Shown here one piece after another: positions 21,611 through 33,357 of a stretch of 64,000 nucleotides of DNA (position 1 is its first letter; the number at the start of each line of letters is the position of its first letter). The notes beneath the pieces are model-generated. The model made no database searches, had not been told where the DNA came from, and worked only from the letters and a program-made list of their open reading frames with translations. The position numbers and the translations under genes are program-made. Source of the stretch: Calycina herbarum (Eukaryota; Ascomycota; Leotiomycetes; Helotiales; Pezizellaceae); the NCBI GenBank assembly GCA_001414485.1, contig LLEY01000112.1, positions 1 through 64,000 of the forward strand, written 5' to 3'.

Positions 21611-22549
21611 CCACCAAAGTCGAGGAAGAGATTATGAGAAGATATAAGCTGTAAGAGAGCCTCTAAATTCCTCTGGGTTCTCTATTTGACCTCCAATGAG
21701 TTTACAGAGGGCGTGATTTCATGGCATGAATACTTCTAGAACCAAAGAAATATTTACAACTCATTCTTTCCAGCACTTTAAGATTCTAAGAATTTTAGGC
21801 AGCCCACGGGATCATTTTGAAAGAGAATGCAACTGGGTTTATGCAACTATGAAATTGACAAGCAAAAAGGTGATTCTAGATAATTCCTCAATTCTAGCGA
21901 GACCAAGGGTTGATTGGCTCTTAGTCGCCCCGCACACGCCAACTTGAGGTTTTGTTGCACATCGCATTTAGCGCTTGACGCCCTGAGCCTACAGGGCCTT
22001 CAAAGCCTGAAGGACATTGAGTAAAAGTACCGGGGCCAGGTGAATGGAGGTACATAAAGATTTTCTTTGTTTTGGGATCCCCCATTGAGTATGGATATCT
22101 TATGGCATAAAACCATCAAAGGGAAAGAGAGAGAATGTTCACTACAAGTTGGGCCAAAGTTTAGTTTTGGTGCCCATTATTTATATTGTAAGTACTGTAG
22201 CCACAGACTTACTTCTAGCAATTGCATTGTTAGTAGATTAATTCACCATTCACTATTATTCTTCTCAAGTGATTCAAGGCCACACAAAATGGTACATATA
22301 CAAGTACTTCAGTAAAACCAACAGAAATTTGCAGTGGAACCACTTGTTTGTTACTCAATATCTCTTTTTCACAACCAGATCTTGGGGAGCTGGTGGCATG
22401 TGGATCTAACTTTTGGCAAAAGCCAATCGTCATTGTTAATCTCATTTGGCTAGAACCTCGAAAGCAAAAATTCTTCCGAAGACCGAACTCATAGCCCCTA
22501 TTTCTTCTCATCACAATCTATCGCTTCCACCGCCACCTCCTACTGCTCC
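21611..22549. other. no supported gene; shared 3' region of paralogue 2 near 22430-22500
   Basis: CTCATTTGGCTAGAACC, CAAAAATTCTTCC and CTCATAGCCCCTA at 22440-22500 match the 3' region of the paralogue at 20.1 kb. The rest has no gene. Confidence 0.5.
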
Positions 22550-22995
22550 TCAATCCTTCCTTTTTTGCTGCGTTAACTCCTCGATCTTCTCGTTGCTGAA
22601 TTGTCCAATCTTCACCAATGTTTTCCTCACGTTCTCAAGTTCCCTAGCTATAACCCCAGCTATATCTCTCCTCATAAGCTTGAAGTCTTTCTCTGTATTC
22701 TCGATTTCAGCAACCCAACGCAGAATGGACTCCGAAGACAGCGTGTGGATAGTTGTCTCCATGAATGCTGTTCCCAACCATCATATTAGCCTTTTGACTG
22801 AAGAGGCAGACGTGAGAGCATACCTTCAGATCTAAACCATCCGTACTCGGCGGTTTTTGGGGGTGGGGGTGGGGGTGGAGTCGGCGGACAAGACGGTGGG
22901 GCTTGGACTTGACGAGTCTCTGAAGTTTGCTGACTACCATGGGGGTTAGAACCTTCGGAAGCGGTCATGTTGTCTCTGTTTGAAGAGGTTGACAT
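22550..22995 (-). CDS. orphan paralogue 2: Pro-rich head plus helical tail (2 exons)
   Basis: Exons 22995-22824 and 22767-22550 give 129 aa. The 56-nt intron starts GTATGC, has GGCTAATATG and ends AACAG; it splits Ala (G|CA) as in paralogue 1. The head reads MTASEGSNPHGSQQTSE after a nine-residue extension, so either the first ATG or the one at position 10 may be used; paralogue 1 starts at the equivalent of the second. A run of nine prolines (with one Thr before them) ends the head. The tail is a charged amphipathic helix region (WVAEIENTEKDFKLMRRDI, ELENVRKTLVKIGQFSNEK). The function is unknown; the duplication includes the 3' region. Confidence 0.7.
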
Positions 22996-23459
22996 TTTCT
23001 AGGGTGGCTCATAGGGAAGACTGAATTGTCGAAGTACTCGATTGGTTTTCTCCGAGTTTGGTGTTGGTTTTTGAGGAAGGTGACAATAGGTTCGTTCGAA
23101 GTTGAGAAGTGCCGGAGTGCTCACTTGATGTTTTGAAGGCCTCGAATTTTGTGAGATGGGTTGATTTCCAAAAATGATCTCCTCTGGAAGGCCTTTATAT
23201 AGGGAAAGATAGTAGAGATTTCATTTACAAAGCCAGTTTCCCTTCTTTGAATGTTCATTCATATGACTTGTTTGTCTAACCTGGAGTTAAACTCCCTTTT
23301 TCTCTGAAAAGAGCTTTTTTTATGTGTCTTGCCTCTATTGAAACCTACTTGTTAACCGCTTTCCCCTTCCTCTAAGCTTCTTTCTCAGCATCTTTGACAG
23401 CTCCACTTTTCAATTATTTGCGGGGGAAAATAAGAAATGGGCTAAAAATATGTCTCTCT
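22996..23459. other. promoter of paralogue 2; no supported gene
   Basis: AT-rich spacer between two minus-strand units; no open frame of interest. Confidence 0.4.
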
Positions 23460-24110
23460 TCAACTCTTCTGTTGTGCTTGGTAGCAATCTACTATGCTCT
23501 GCTCACTTATTACCTCTTCTTTACTAGTTTTCTTCTGAAAAGTAGATGATGAGTAGCTGAATTTCGACTGTGAATTTGATTTCGAGAGTAGAAACTTCCT
23601 TCCATATAGTTGGTTGTAATAAAACCTTGAAATCGCTAGAATCCTCACCTCTAAATCGTCTCTTTTCTGCTTCTTTCACAGCTGTCCTGCCTTTTCATAT
23701 GCATCATATGCCCCTCTCAAGTATTCAAGAGTATTCTGTGACGGTGGTTGCCGGGACACTCACAGAATTTGGGCGTTCAATCCCTCTTTTGTAGAAGCTA
23801 TTCATTCTACTTTCTGCTTCTTCTTCATTCCTCTTCTTCTGTTGCTTAGAAAGATCAAATCTGGGGACCTCGCATATTCCACAGATTCAGTTCATTCGCC
23901 ATGGGTGAATTGTTCATACCCCTCATGATTTAGTAGCTGCCTCTTGGCCATCCAACACAGCCTCTCTGCCTCTATATTGCAGGGATCAAGTTCCTTCTTA
24001 TCCTTATATATTCATTTTTCCCTCTCTTTTGCACATCATTTTGTATTTGTTCAACAGCATTTTCCTCTTCATTCCCAATGGATTTTGGAGGTGTTTGAGA
24101 TTCTCATTCA
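23460..24110 (-). pseudogene. decayed orphan gene, one reading frame with at least five in-frame TGA
   Basis: One frame ends at the stop 23462-23460 and reads back as protein-like sequence for about 550 bases, interrupted by TGA at 23678-23676, 23762-23760, 23804-23802, 23894-23892 and 24014-24012. Between them it reads DKKELDPCNIEAERLCWMAK, NTLEYLRGAYDAYEKAG, KKQKRDDLEVRILAISRFYY and SKEEVISEQSIVDCYQAQQ. All the stops are TGA, one C>T step from CGA (Arg), which would fit the surrounding basic helices. Upstream of 24014 the same frame has more TGA codons and another frame looks partly coding, so the 5' limit is unclear. No domain is recognised. A gene that reads TGA as sense is very unlikely here because all neighbours use TGA normally. 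Confidence 0.5.
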
Positions 24111-24545
24111 AGTGAATAAGCTTTATCACCCCATTATGCGGCATGTTTCCAGTGACGTCGTAGAATATATATCGAAGGCAGGGCTAGCACTTAATTCCAT
24201 GAATAGAAACACTCAGTGTAGGTGCCAATAATTTTGATAATGCTTACGCATACTTTAAATGTATTAATTGTTGGGAATCATGGCTAGTCCAGGGGTGAGG
24301 TAACTTAACTAAGACCACACAGAGTTGGTATGATGAGATGCAGACATTCACACGTTGGAGAATGGCTTGAGGCCATTGCCAGATAAAATTGAAGAATAAT
24401 AGCGTGGTCTTAAACAAAACTCTACTTCAGGTATTCTACTTGCTTCCAAAAGCCTCTATATCGACAACAGAGACAAATTCGACAGCAAAATCTCAAGGCC
24501 TTGTGTCGTAAACCAAAGATATACAAACAGAACATATGTATCTTT

Positions 24546-25286
24546 TCAACCCAAATAATATGGTATTATGGTGACGAAGATCAGTATTTCGCAATATGCT
24601 TCTGACAGCAAAGCCTCCCCGTTGTCTTGGATTCTGCAGCTTGGTTGTTGACTCTGAGTAGAGCATAAGACTTCTGGTACTTGTTCAAGCTTTATACAAA
24701 AGGATTCCCACTCACCAACTTCCAAAAATTCTGGGCCTCCCCTCTCATTCAGTGCCGTGAGCCATTTTCTTGGGCTCCAACAATATCTCAGCACTCAAAA
24801 TTCTACCTGAAACCAAGGCCTCGGCATACCAATGAACCATTCCATTACTTCAGTAAATCCTCTTTTCTTAAATTCTCGACCAATTTCTTCTTAGATCTCT
24901 TTCTCCGATATCGGGGTTCTACTGCACCTTCTCTTTGACAGTATTTACCCAATACACTTAGTTGTGAGATATATATAGAGATTGCGGGGCTAGTGTATTC
25001 CAGCAATCTACTTGAATGCGAAAGGCAAGAAGGCTGCATTGGGCAGTCATACTGAGGGTGTGGCATTTCAGACAACTAAAAACTAGGGTAAAATTCCAGT
25101 ATTCGTATCCATTTTGCTAGAGTTTTCAACAGATGAGCTGTGATCTTTCATTTTCGTGGCGAATAAACAATAATCGGCGATAGGTGGTTTTTCGACAACA
25201 TGCGATTCGAGTTCAAGATTCCTATCGGGTGGAAATTTGAGCAGCTCAAGTGTAAATGCCACTTGATAAGTTCTTAATCTCGGCAT
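24546..25286 (-). pseudogene. possible further remnant of the decayed orphan gene
   Basis: Three short minus-strand pieces in different frames look coding: 25286-25083 (MPRLRTYQVAFTLELL..., 67 codons to a stop), about 24950-24845 (PRYRRKRSKKKLVENLRKE) and about 24780-24546 (WLTALNERGGPEFLEVGEWE). I could not join them with good splice sites. They may be the 5' part of the remnant at 23.5 kb or a separate orphan. Confidence 0.25.
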
Positions 25287-27964
25287 ATTATATCGGCTTT
25301 CTCAATCCCCTCCCCCTCATGTTTCATCACTCCACTCACTCCGCGGTGTCTTTTGGAAGTTCTTGGGTCCTTGTTATGATGGGGACTTTCTATAATCACA
25401 AGTACACTTATAAATATCAGAGTATACTAATATTACAGTCCTGGAGAAATTCATACCAAGCTAACTAGAAATCCTCAACAAGGTATCATTCTCTCCTAGA
25501 AAATGAATCGAATGGAGCAATAAGTGAATCAGCCAAATATAAAGATACAAGTAATTAGAGACAACAAACCTGGCACGATAAACGCCTGTCCAATTGAAAA
25601 GATTGTAAGTATTTAAGCCGAGTGGTTTAAAGCCTAATGTATCTATTTACACACCAGAGAATGATTTTCAGCACATCGTTCATAAGGACTTTAACAGTCA
25701 TACGAACGACTTCCTTCATCGAGGAAACCCCCTCTCCTTAAGGAATTACCAGGTTACCCAAGTATAGGCATTTGTAATAGAAGACAAAACTAAGTTGCCT
25801 TCCTCTTCATCTCACCTGATAATCTGCGAGCAACTTAAAGTCTAAAAGACGATAACTTTCTCCTAAAAGGACCACTCTATCTGTCTCCTTGCCATGTCAA
25901 CCAATGCTGAAAGCCCCAATACCAGGTAGGTACTCACGGGGCATGATACTTCCCGCTTCTCTCGGAATGCAATTCCAAAAACAAAGTTTCCTGGCTTTTG
26001 CTGTCGAATTGCAATCTACCAGCGAAAAATCATCTTTCGTTGTTATACTTTGCTATAGTAAATCCACCCGTGGCTTATAGTGTAAATAGTTTTGGTGAAC
26101 TTGTAAATCTAGGCTTGAGAAATTGACGACGGGCATCCCCACGAATTTCCACTAGGAAACGACATGCAATATTTGTAATACTCCGGGTTTATAATTATCC
26201 CATATCTTAGAAGACGGCCTTTTAAACTCGTGGGCCTCGCATCTATCTTGGTAGGCTGTATTTAAGAGTGGAAAGAGATCATAGATTCAGAGAATACCTC
26301 GACTCCGAGCACTAACACAACTACACAGCCATGCAACGAAAACAACAAATAATGCTGACAGAAACCCCACTCCGTATTAGCCAGTTGAGAATCTTTCGAT
26401 TCAACCTATAGGAGATGTCTCCGCGTATCCTCCCACTCGGGAGAAACTCTGTCATATTGCAGAGTTAGGTACAGTTCCCGTCTGTCCTTGGGACTCCCAG
26501 TTTCTTCTTAGACCCTTGGCAATATGCAATATGTCAAGTAATGGCTAGTTGGACTTGGCACTTAACCAGCTCTCTGTCAGGAAACTCCCAACCTCATGCA
26601 ACTTTGCCAAGGTTGGTTATCAAGCAATGACGAGAGCCGCCTGAATACGCATTATCCAGTCGAAAGAAACTGTGCAATCTGCGGAACGACCGACCTCATG
26701 TATGAGACTTTATATTCCGTACACCGGTACCAATTTTAGAGGCAAATGATCACCTCCTACGTTTGGAGCTATCGTGGGGCTTAACGTGAAGTGATATCAC
26801 TTTCCTCAAACACAAAAATGTGACTTGAAAAACGCCACCTACACGCCACAAAAACGTGTACGTAACACATAAGATGTGCAGAATTCCTAAAGAAGGGAAA
26901 TACCGCCGTGAACCATTATGTCGGGTCGGGAAATGCAGTCACACAGCTTGCAAAAGCGGAAGCACATTTTAACGCTGCTGCATCCAAAGGTCTGTCGTGC
27001 CTTGTAATTGGCTGACTTTGGTCTGGATGCTAGCCCACGTCCAACCATGATGCAATCCTTCAAATCCCGAATCCTGAGGCATATGATGATGCTTTAGAGG
27101 GGAGGAAACTGTTCTTCTGGATCTCTATCATTGGTTGTAAAGCTGCCTCTTCGGATGAAGCCTTCCAGCAGTTGAGGGAGGTAGGGCAATTGCTTGATGT
27201 TTGCTTTTTTATTTCCCAGCAACCAGGTTACAGTGACACGTAGCCTTTTCCGGGATTCTCCACGCCTTTCGTACTCTGGAATTCCCATGATTCTCGTGTT
27301 GTTGGTTTCCAACATATGCGGTGCGTCCCGTCAGCTCGCGGTGGGACCGTACTGTGACGAAGATTCGGAACGACCTGGGGAAACACTAACACTGAATATT
27401 CCCGTAGCTATGGACAGGGGACTGGGTGCCGATAGGAACCGGTATCCAATGAATCCTTGTAGATTCCAAACTGACGAGTGAGGTACCAACGTACTTTGCA
27501 GCATCTGTCGAAGTGACGTGTCAACTCTGCTTTATGCAGCAAAGAGTTTTGGGATCTTGGCGTGGGAGTGATTGCGAGTAGATGCTGCTCTACTCGAATA
27601 CTCTGCACTTGAATCCTTCGATGCTTTTGATGTTGTGCATGGCCAAGATAAGCGTCCAAAAGGTGAGGCGGCCACATCTATGGACTATTCGTATTTCCTT
27701 CCTAACTTGGCCCAACTCGGTCGGTGTGGTCTGATTGAAACTCGGGAGAATTTCAGAGGTGCACCAGGGAAGGCTCGAGGGTTGCAGCTGTCGTTATTGA
27801 TTTGGCAAAAGTTGTGATGCGGTTCCATTGGTGCTCTAGGTACCTATTTCCAGTGCAGGTGGGAGACGACTCTCCATTCCACCATCCATGGATCACATAA
27901 AAATACCCGGTGGTTGCTGCAATGCATCGCTGGGGCGAGTCGAGATGCCGGAATTTGATGCAGC

Positions 27965-28019
27965 CTGCAGTCACTCTGCAGTCACTCTGCAGTCACTCTG
28001 CAGTCACTCTGCAGTCACT
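27965..28019. repeat. five perfect tandem copies of an 11-bp unit
   Basis: CTGCAGTCACT is repeated five times without a mismatch. A sixth unit begins (CT) and then breaks off. The perfection suggests a recent or unstable expansion. Confidence 0.95.
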
Positions 28020-28636
28020 CTATTGGTCTTTTCCCTTGCTCTAACCTTACTCGCTGCGGCTTCATGATCCGGCATGGAATCCACCAAATACAATTCGTCC
28101 CGTCGTTCACAATTTCTGGGAGGGTGGCTCTGGTGTTGCTTTGGCTGCGTTGGTGGCCTCATGGAAAGGGACTGCCGGTTTCCGAACTTCTGGGACCAAA
28201 CAAATGCTTTCCCTCACTCTCCAGAGTGGTCGGTCAAATTCCTTTTCGTGTCTTCAGGCGCCAAGTTTTGGGAGCGATTTTTGTTCTTCTTCTTTTTCTT
28301 CTTCTTCTTTTCCAAGCACGTCGTCGTCCTCGGTCCTCCCGCCGTACTCGGACATCCCCTTCACGTCGTTTGCATCAGCATGTCGAGATACCTTCTCCAC
28401 CACGCGATTCGGGTTCCCCGCTGGTGGCTGCAGCAGTCACTGGTACACATGGCAGGACTTGGTGAAGGTTGAATGCATGCTCTGACGGCTGACGTTCCGT
28501 ATACGCGCTCTCCGGGGCGTTGCCAGAGTTGACATTTTTTGACGATGTTTTATGATGGAGGGAGCTGTACCTGGGTAGCTAGGTTAGCGCATAACCAACA
28601 AGGCACTCTCTACGTGGGTCGTCGCCTGTACTCTAC

Positions 28637-28872
28637 CTCCCGGTGGACAAGATAAGTGGCAGTAAATAGGCCAACCTAGGATAGCCTGCAACGCATACAA
28701 CTCAACGCAAACCAGATAAAAACTTTACATAGTCGACTATCTAGTTATTTAGCATACTGCACATCTACTTGTATTTTTCTCATATTTTTGCGATTTTTCT
28801 ACGTCGAGTTATTCTAGCTTGCAGGTTTTCGTGGGGTCGTTAATTGCTGCCATTTATCTTGTCCACCGGGAG
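28637..28872. mobile_element. MITE-like element, 236 bp, 5-bp target duplication
   Basis: The ends are inverted repeats: CTCCCGGTGGACAAGATAA, then (G/A)TGGCAG, at 28637 and as reverse complement at 28872. They are flanked by TCTAC at 28632-28636 and 28873-28877. The interior is AT-rich and noncoding. The ends resemble those of the elements at 37985 and 56895, but the interior differs. Confidence 0.75.
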
Positions 28873-29233
28873 TCTACCATGCTACATTAGACGTTTATAT
28901 ATGAAATATGAAATGAAAACTAAAAGCTCTAGAGGGATACAGTTAACAATTCTACATAGTTTCAAATAATTTTTGGGGGGGGTTTTTTTTTGAATAACTT
29001 TGTAGGATTTTGTTGAAAAGTTGCGAATGAGTCTTTACAGCGACTGAATCGACCACTTTCACGGCTTACGTCGAGACACTAGAGTATCATTCGATACTTC
29101 CCTGTATGGAGGTATAATTCAAGTAATTTCTTGACTGTAACAGGTATTAAAAAATGTATTTATTAGCTGATTTCGACAAAATAACTTTTTATAGTGAGGA
29201 GAAGAAGAAAACAACAGCAGAAAGATAGTTAGC

Positions 29234-29340
29234 CTCGCGGTGGACGTCAAAAGCGGCAGTAAATATAGTACCCGTCGTTCGAACTTTCCAGGATTATTTT
29301 GGAACTCGATTATTCCAAAACACAACATGGGTTAATAACC
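29234..29340. repeat. MITE fragment, left end only
   Basis: CTCGCGGTGGACGTCAAAAG then CGGCAGTAAATA is the family end. It is followed by GTTCGAACTTTCCAGG and TTCCAAAACA, family interior sequence. No right end is found nearby. Confidence 0.55.
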
Positions 29341-29785
29341 CCAGATTGTTACAAGTGCGTAGTATATAATATCACCCTAGAAAATTCGAAGGAAACCTGA
29401 TTTATTTACTGACACTTTTATGCCCAACCTCTCTGGCGCTTTGCTGAGTAGAACCTTGGAGATAAAACCAAAAACAAATACAAGCTAGCATATCGTATGT
29501 TGTTTTATGACGAAATGTTTTTCGATTGATATAGAGACTGAGTTGTGTCTGATATATATTTGGTGCGTCAATCGCGTGAGGAAGTAGTTGCATTTTATTG
29601 GCTGCCTCCTTGTTAGCTTCATGCAACCTCTTTACGCGTCGCGATTTGGGACAGCGCGTCGCAAACCTCAACTTTTTACCCCTCGGCGTCAAAGGGGTCA
29701 AGAATCAACAACTCCACTCCAGATCCCACGATAGTGCCAGCCCACATCGAGGTCATCAACAAAACAACTCATCCCACCAGTCAAA

Positions 29786-32105
29786 ATGGATCGTCAGAGT
29801 GTCTACTCCTTGAGTGTTCTCCCACCAGACTACGACAACGAAACCGATACTCGGGGGCAAACACAATCGCAACTAGAACAATTCATTCTACAATTCCGCC
29901 TCGATAACGCTTTCATCTACAGGTAACCTCTACCCATATCAAGCGGCTGAGTCGATTGTCTAATATTGAGTAGAGATCAGATCCGCGAGAACGTCCTTCT
30001 CAAACAGTACTACTGCGATGTCGATGTTGGACACCTCATATCCTTCAACGAAGAGCTCGCCCACAGACTTGTCACAGAACCCGCAGAGATCATTCCACTG
30101 GTTAGCACATTACCATCTCCGCCAGACTATGGCCACTAACACTGTGTAGTTCGAAGCGGCATTAAAAAAATGTACTCACCGTATTGTGTACCCCTCCACT
30201 AGAGAGCCTTCACCCCCTATTCCCGAACATCAACTTCTTCTCCATTCCTCCGCCGAAGAACTTTCCATCCGAAATCTTGACGCCCTTACAATATCACGTC
30301 TTGTTCGGGTGCCGGGTATCGTTATCGGTGCTTCCGTCTTGTCTTCGAAAGCTACAGCCCTACACATACAATGCCGCAATTGTCATCAAGTCAAGGTTCT
30401 GCCTGTTGCTGGTGGATTTGCAGGTGTCTCTCTTCCACGAATGTGCGACAGACAATCGAATCCTGGAGAAGACAGGTGCCCAATGGATCCTTATGTAGTA
30501 GTTCACGAGAACAGTCAATTTGTTGACCAGCAGATTATCAAACTCCAGGAGGCGCCAGATCAAGTACCAGTGGGAGAGCTTCCAAGACACGTCCTCATTT
30601 CAACAGACCGATACTTGACAAATCGAGTTGTTCCTGGATCCAGATGCACGGTTACGGGAATTTTTTCAATTTACCAAAATAAACAATCCAAAGGCTCCTC
30701 GACCACCTCAGCAGTTGCAATCAGAACTCCTTACCTGAGAGCAGTCGGCATACACAGCGATGTAGACCATACTGCAAAGGGAAATGCGATATTTTCAGAA
30801 GAGGAGGAACAAGAATTTTTGGAAATGAGTCGACGACCAGATTTGTACAATGTTTTCGCAAGCTGCATAGCCCCTTCGATTTACGGCAATGCAGATATCA
30901 AAAAGGCCATCGCATGTCTCCTTATGGGTGGATCCAAGAAAATTCTTCCTGATGGCATGAAATTGCGTGGTGACATCAATGTTCTGCTCCTCGGTGACCC
31001 AGGTACTGCAAAGTCTCAATTACTTAAATTCGTCGAAAAAGTATCACCTATCGCCATTTATACTTCCGGAAAGGGTTCTTCGGCAGCTGGTCTGACGGCA
31101 TCCGTTCAGCGCGACCACACAACACGAGAGTTTTATCTGGAAGGAGGAGCCATGGTTTTGGCAGATGGCGGAGTGGTTTGTATTGATGAATTTGACAAAA
31201 TGAGAGACGAAGACAGAGTCGCAATTCACGAAGCCATGGAGCAACAGACTATTTCAATTGCCAAAGCCGGTATTACGACGATTTTGAATTCTAGAACATC
31301 TGTTCTAGCAGCCGCAAATCCGATTTTTGGACGTTACGACGACCTCAAGACGCCGGGAGAAAACATCGATTTCCAAACGACCATTCTTTCCAGGTTCGAC
31401 ATGATCTTCATCGTCAAGGACGATCATGACAGGAACCGAGATGAGACGATTGCTAAACACGTTATGCGCGTCCATAAGGGGGGACACGGTGTGGAAGAAC
31501 AATCCGAATCCGAGATCCCGGTCGAGAAAATGAAACGGTATATCAGTTACTGCAGATCGTAAGCTACCCAATCTCCGATGGCATGGATGAAGATCTAACC
31601 AACAGAATTTAGTCGCATGGCCCCTCGCCTTTCTCCGGAAGCTGGAGAGAAGCTCTCTTCGCATTTCGTCTCTATTCGGAAGCAGGTTCACGCCACGGAA
31701 CTCGAGGCAAATGCTCGTTCTTCTATTCCAATCACGGTTCGTCAGTTGGAAGCTATCGTCCGCATCACCGAATCGCTTGCCAAGCTTGCTCTGTCTCCAA
31801 TCGCTACGACGGAGCATGTGGATGAGGCCATCCGTTTGTTCTTGGCTTCTACTATGGATGCTGTGAACATGGGTAGTACCCAGGGGAGCAAAGAGTTGAA
31901 CGAGGAAGTTAACAAACTTGAAGATGAACTGAAGAGGAGATTGCCCATTGGGTGGAGTACCAGTCTTGCAACTCTGAAGAGAGAGATTTGCGAGGGCAAG
32001 GGGTATAGTGAGCAAGCTCTTGCGAGAGCGATTACCATCTTGCAGAGGAGAGATACCATCACCATTAGAAACCAGGGTGCGCAGGTGTATAGGAGCGGTG
32101 CTTGA
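29786..32105 (+). CDS. MCM5: MCM5, subunit of the MCM2-7 replicative helicase (4 exons)
   Basis: Exons 29786-29922, 29974-30100, 30150-31558 and 31613-32105 give 721 aa, the usual length. Introns are 51, 49 and 54 nt with GTAACC, GTTAGC and GTAAGC donors. The N-terminal OB/zinc-binding region has [21 protein letters not shown]. The AAA+ core shows Walker [10 protein letters not shown], Walker [11 protein letters not shown], sensor region [12 protein letters not shown] and the arginine-finger segment [10 protein letters not shown]. The C-terminal winged-helix part follows exon 4 ([19 protein letters not shown]). With Mcm2-4, 6 and 7 it forms the helicase loaded at origins, the Mcm2/5 gate being the ring opening. 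The only break-like feature, the stop at the end of the third open frame, is explained by the last intron. Confidence 0.97.
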
Positions 32106-33357
32106 TGAGATGAGGCATTTGTTTATAAATGGTGTTTGGGTGTTTTGTGTTGTTTTCCGAGCCTGGTAGGATGACTGAGATGAGTTGGGGACGAAGACAT
32201 GAATGATGCAGAGATTATACGCAGGATAACTATAATCTGGATTAATCACGCCAATTGTTTATCCTGTTTTTTGCTTTTTCAAGCAGTAGTGCTGCTTTCC
32301 AGTCTCATCTCGCGTGTTATTCGTATATATACTTATCTAGGTAGCGATTTGTCACAACTCCGTGGACTTCTCCGGACCTAAATGAGCTGCGCTCTTAATG
32401 GCCTGTATAAGAGGAGTATTCTGCTTTCTCCGGCTCGGAGGAGTCTAAGCTTAAAATTTCTAAATTCCCTTGGCATCATCGGGCTTCCGGTTTGGATCTT
32501 CGATTCGATGGAACGATAAATCAAGTTGATATCTCCGTACGGACTTCTGATCCTGGTAGACGAACGGGCATTTAATTGTGCGCACACACACGGAATAAAC
32601 AAGAAATAATGTGCGAGGTACAGAGTACGTCTGTCAAATGTGCTTTGCCGTTAGATGATCCTCTGCGCTGTACTGTAATACTGCATTGCATTTTAGCTGG
32701 GCTGGGGGCTCAGTGGAAGAGTGAGCTAGCTGCCACTACGCCCTTCTTACTTCTTACCGGTATCCTTCCCCCAGGTTCTGGTTCTTGTCAAATGCACTCG
32801 CCCACCTCCTGGACCCAGCTTGTGCTCACCACACCAGTGACCATGCCATGCTCACCCACTTACCAAATCCCAAGCTTTGACGAGCCAGCGGTGGAGGTCA
32901 TCCGAGTGTCAGCAACCTTGGAAACCCCCCCAAGCACTCGTCGCCCAATGAAGGATATCTCCCGCATCTCCCGTCTTTCCCAGCAGCATGGGATTTCCAT
33001 AGCGCACACCAAGTCCACTAGCCTCGACCCACCCTCGCGTACAACCGACGCCCCGTCTCGATTCTCGGGTCGTGTTGTGCCATGTTCACTGGTCAGATTT
33101 CTGGCCAGTCCGCCTTAGATATTTTATGGGAACTCCTCCGTGCCCACCGCGGTCCATTTCTTCACGATCCCTCTTTCCTTCCTCAATTAATTCCTCGACT
33201 CTCCGTATCTCCTGCCTTTGGCTCCCGCCTCATGCCTATTGAGAAAGATCAAGACTTTGATCCATACATGGCTTCTATAATATTCAACCCAAGCCAACAA
33301 GAGCTTCACACCCGTCTTTAACACGGCTCACACCCTACAGTTTCATTCCAATTTGTC
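32106..33357. other. MCM5 3' region and promoter of the methyltransferase; no supported gene
   Basis: Plus-strand frames at 32576-33118 and 33082-33321 are open but low-complexity (Pro/Ser/Thr) with no domain. They may be leader sequence of the gene at 33358 or chance. Confidence 0.4.

Larger units (their letters stand above)
25287..29785. other. 4.5-kb stretch without a convincing gene
   Basis: A 73-codon minus-strand frame at 27094-27315 (MLETNNTRIMGIPEYERRG...) and plus-strand frames at 28.07-28.49 kb with a Leu run made by TTC repeats are weak candidates only. The stretch contains the 11-bp repeat at 27965, a pyrimidine run at about 28281-28312, a MITE at 28637-28872 and a MITE fragment at 29234. 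The last 100 bases are the MCM5 promoter. Confidence 0.4.

Noticed and set aside
23460..24110. TGA recoding (selenocysteine or code change) for the frame with five TGA
   Set aside because: Fungi lack selenocysteine machinery in general and nearby genes such as HSM3-side and MCM5 use TGA as stop; decay is simpler.
28064..28485. Three overlapping plus-strand frames with a Leu or Phe run
   Set aside because: The run comes from a TTC/TTT simple repeat open in all three frames; no start context or homology.
31305..32249. 314-codon minus-strand frame
   Set aside because: Complete overlap with MCM5 exons 3 and 4 on the other strand; no domain.
32576..33118. 180-codon plus-strand frame as a separate gene
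   Set aside because: Low-complexity Ser/Thr/Pro sequence with no domain in the upstream region of the methyltransferase.
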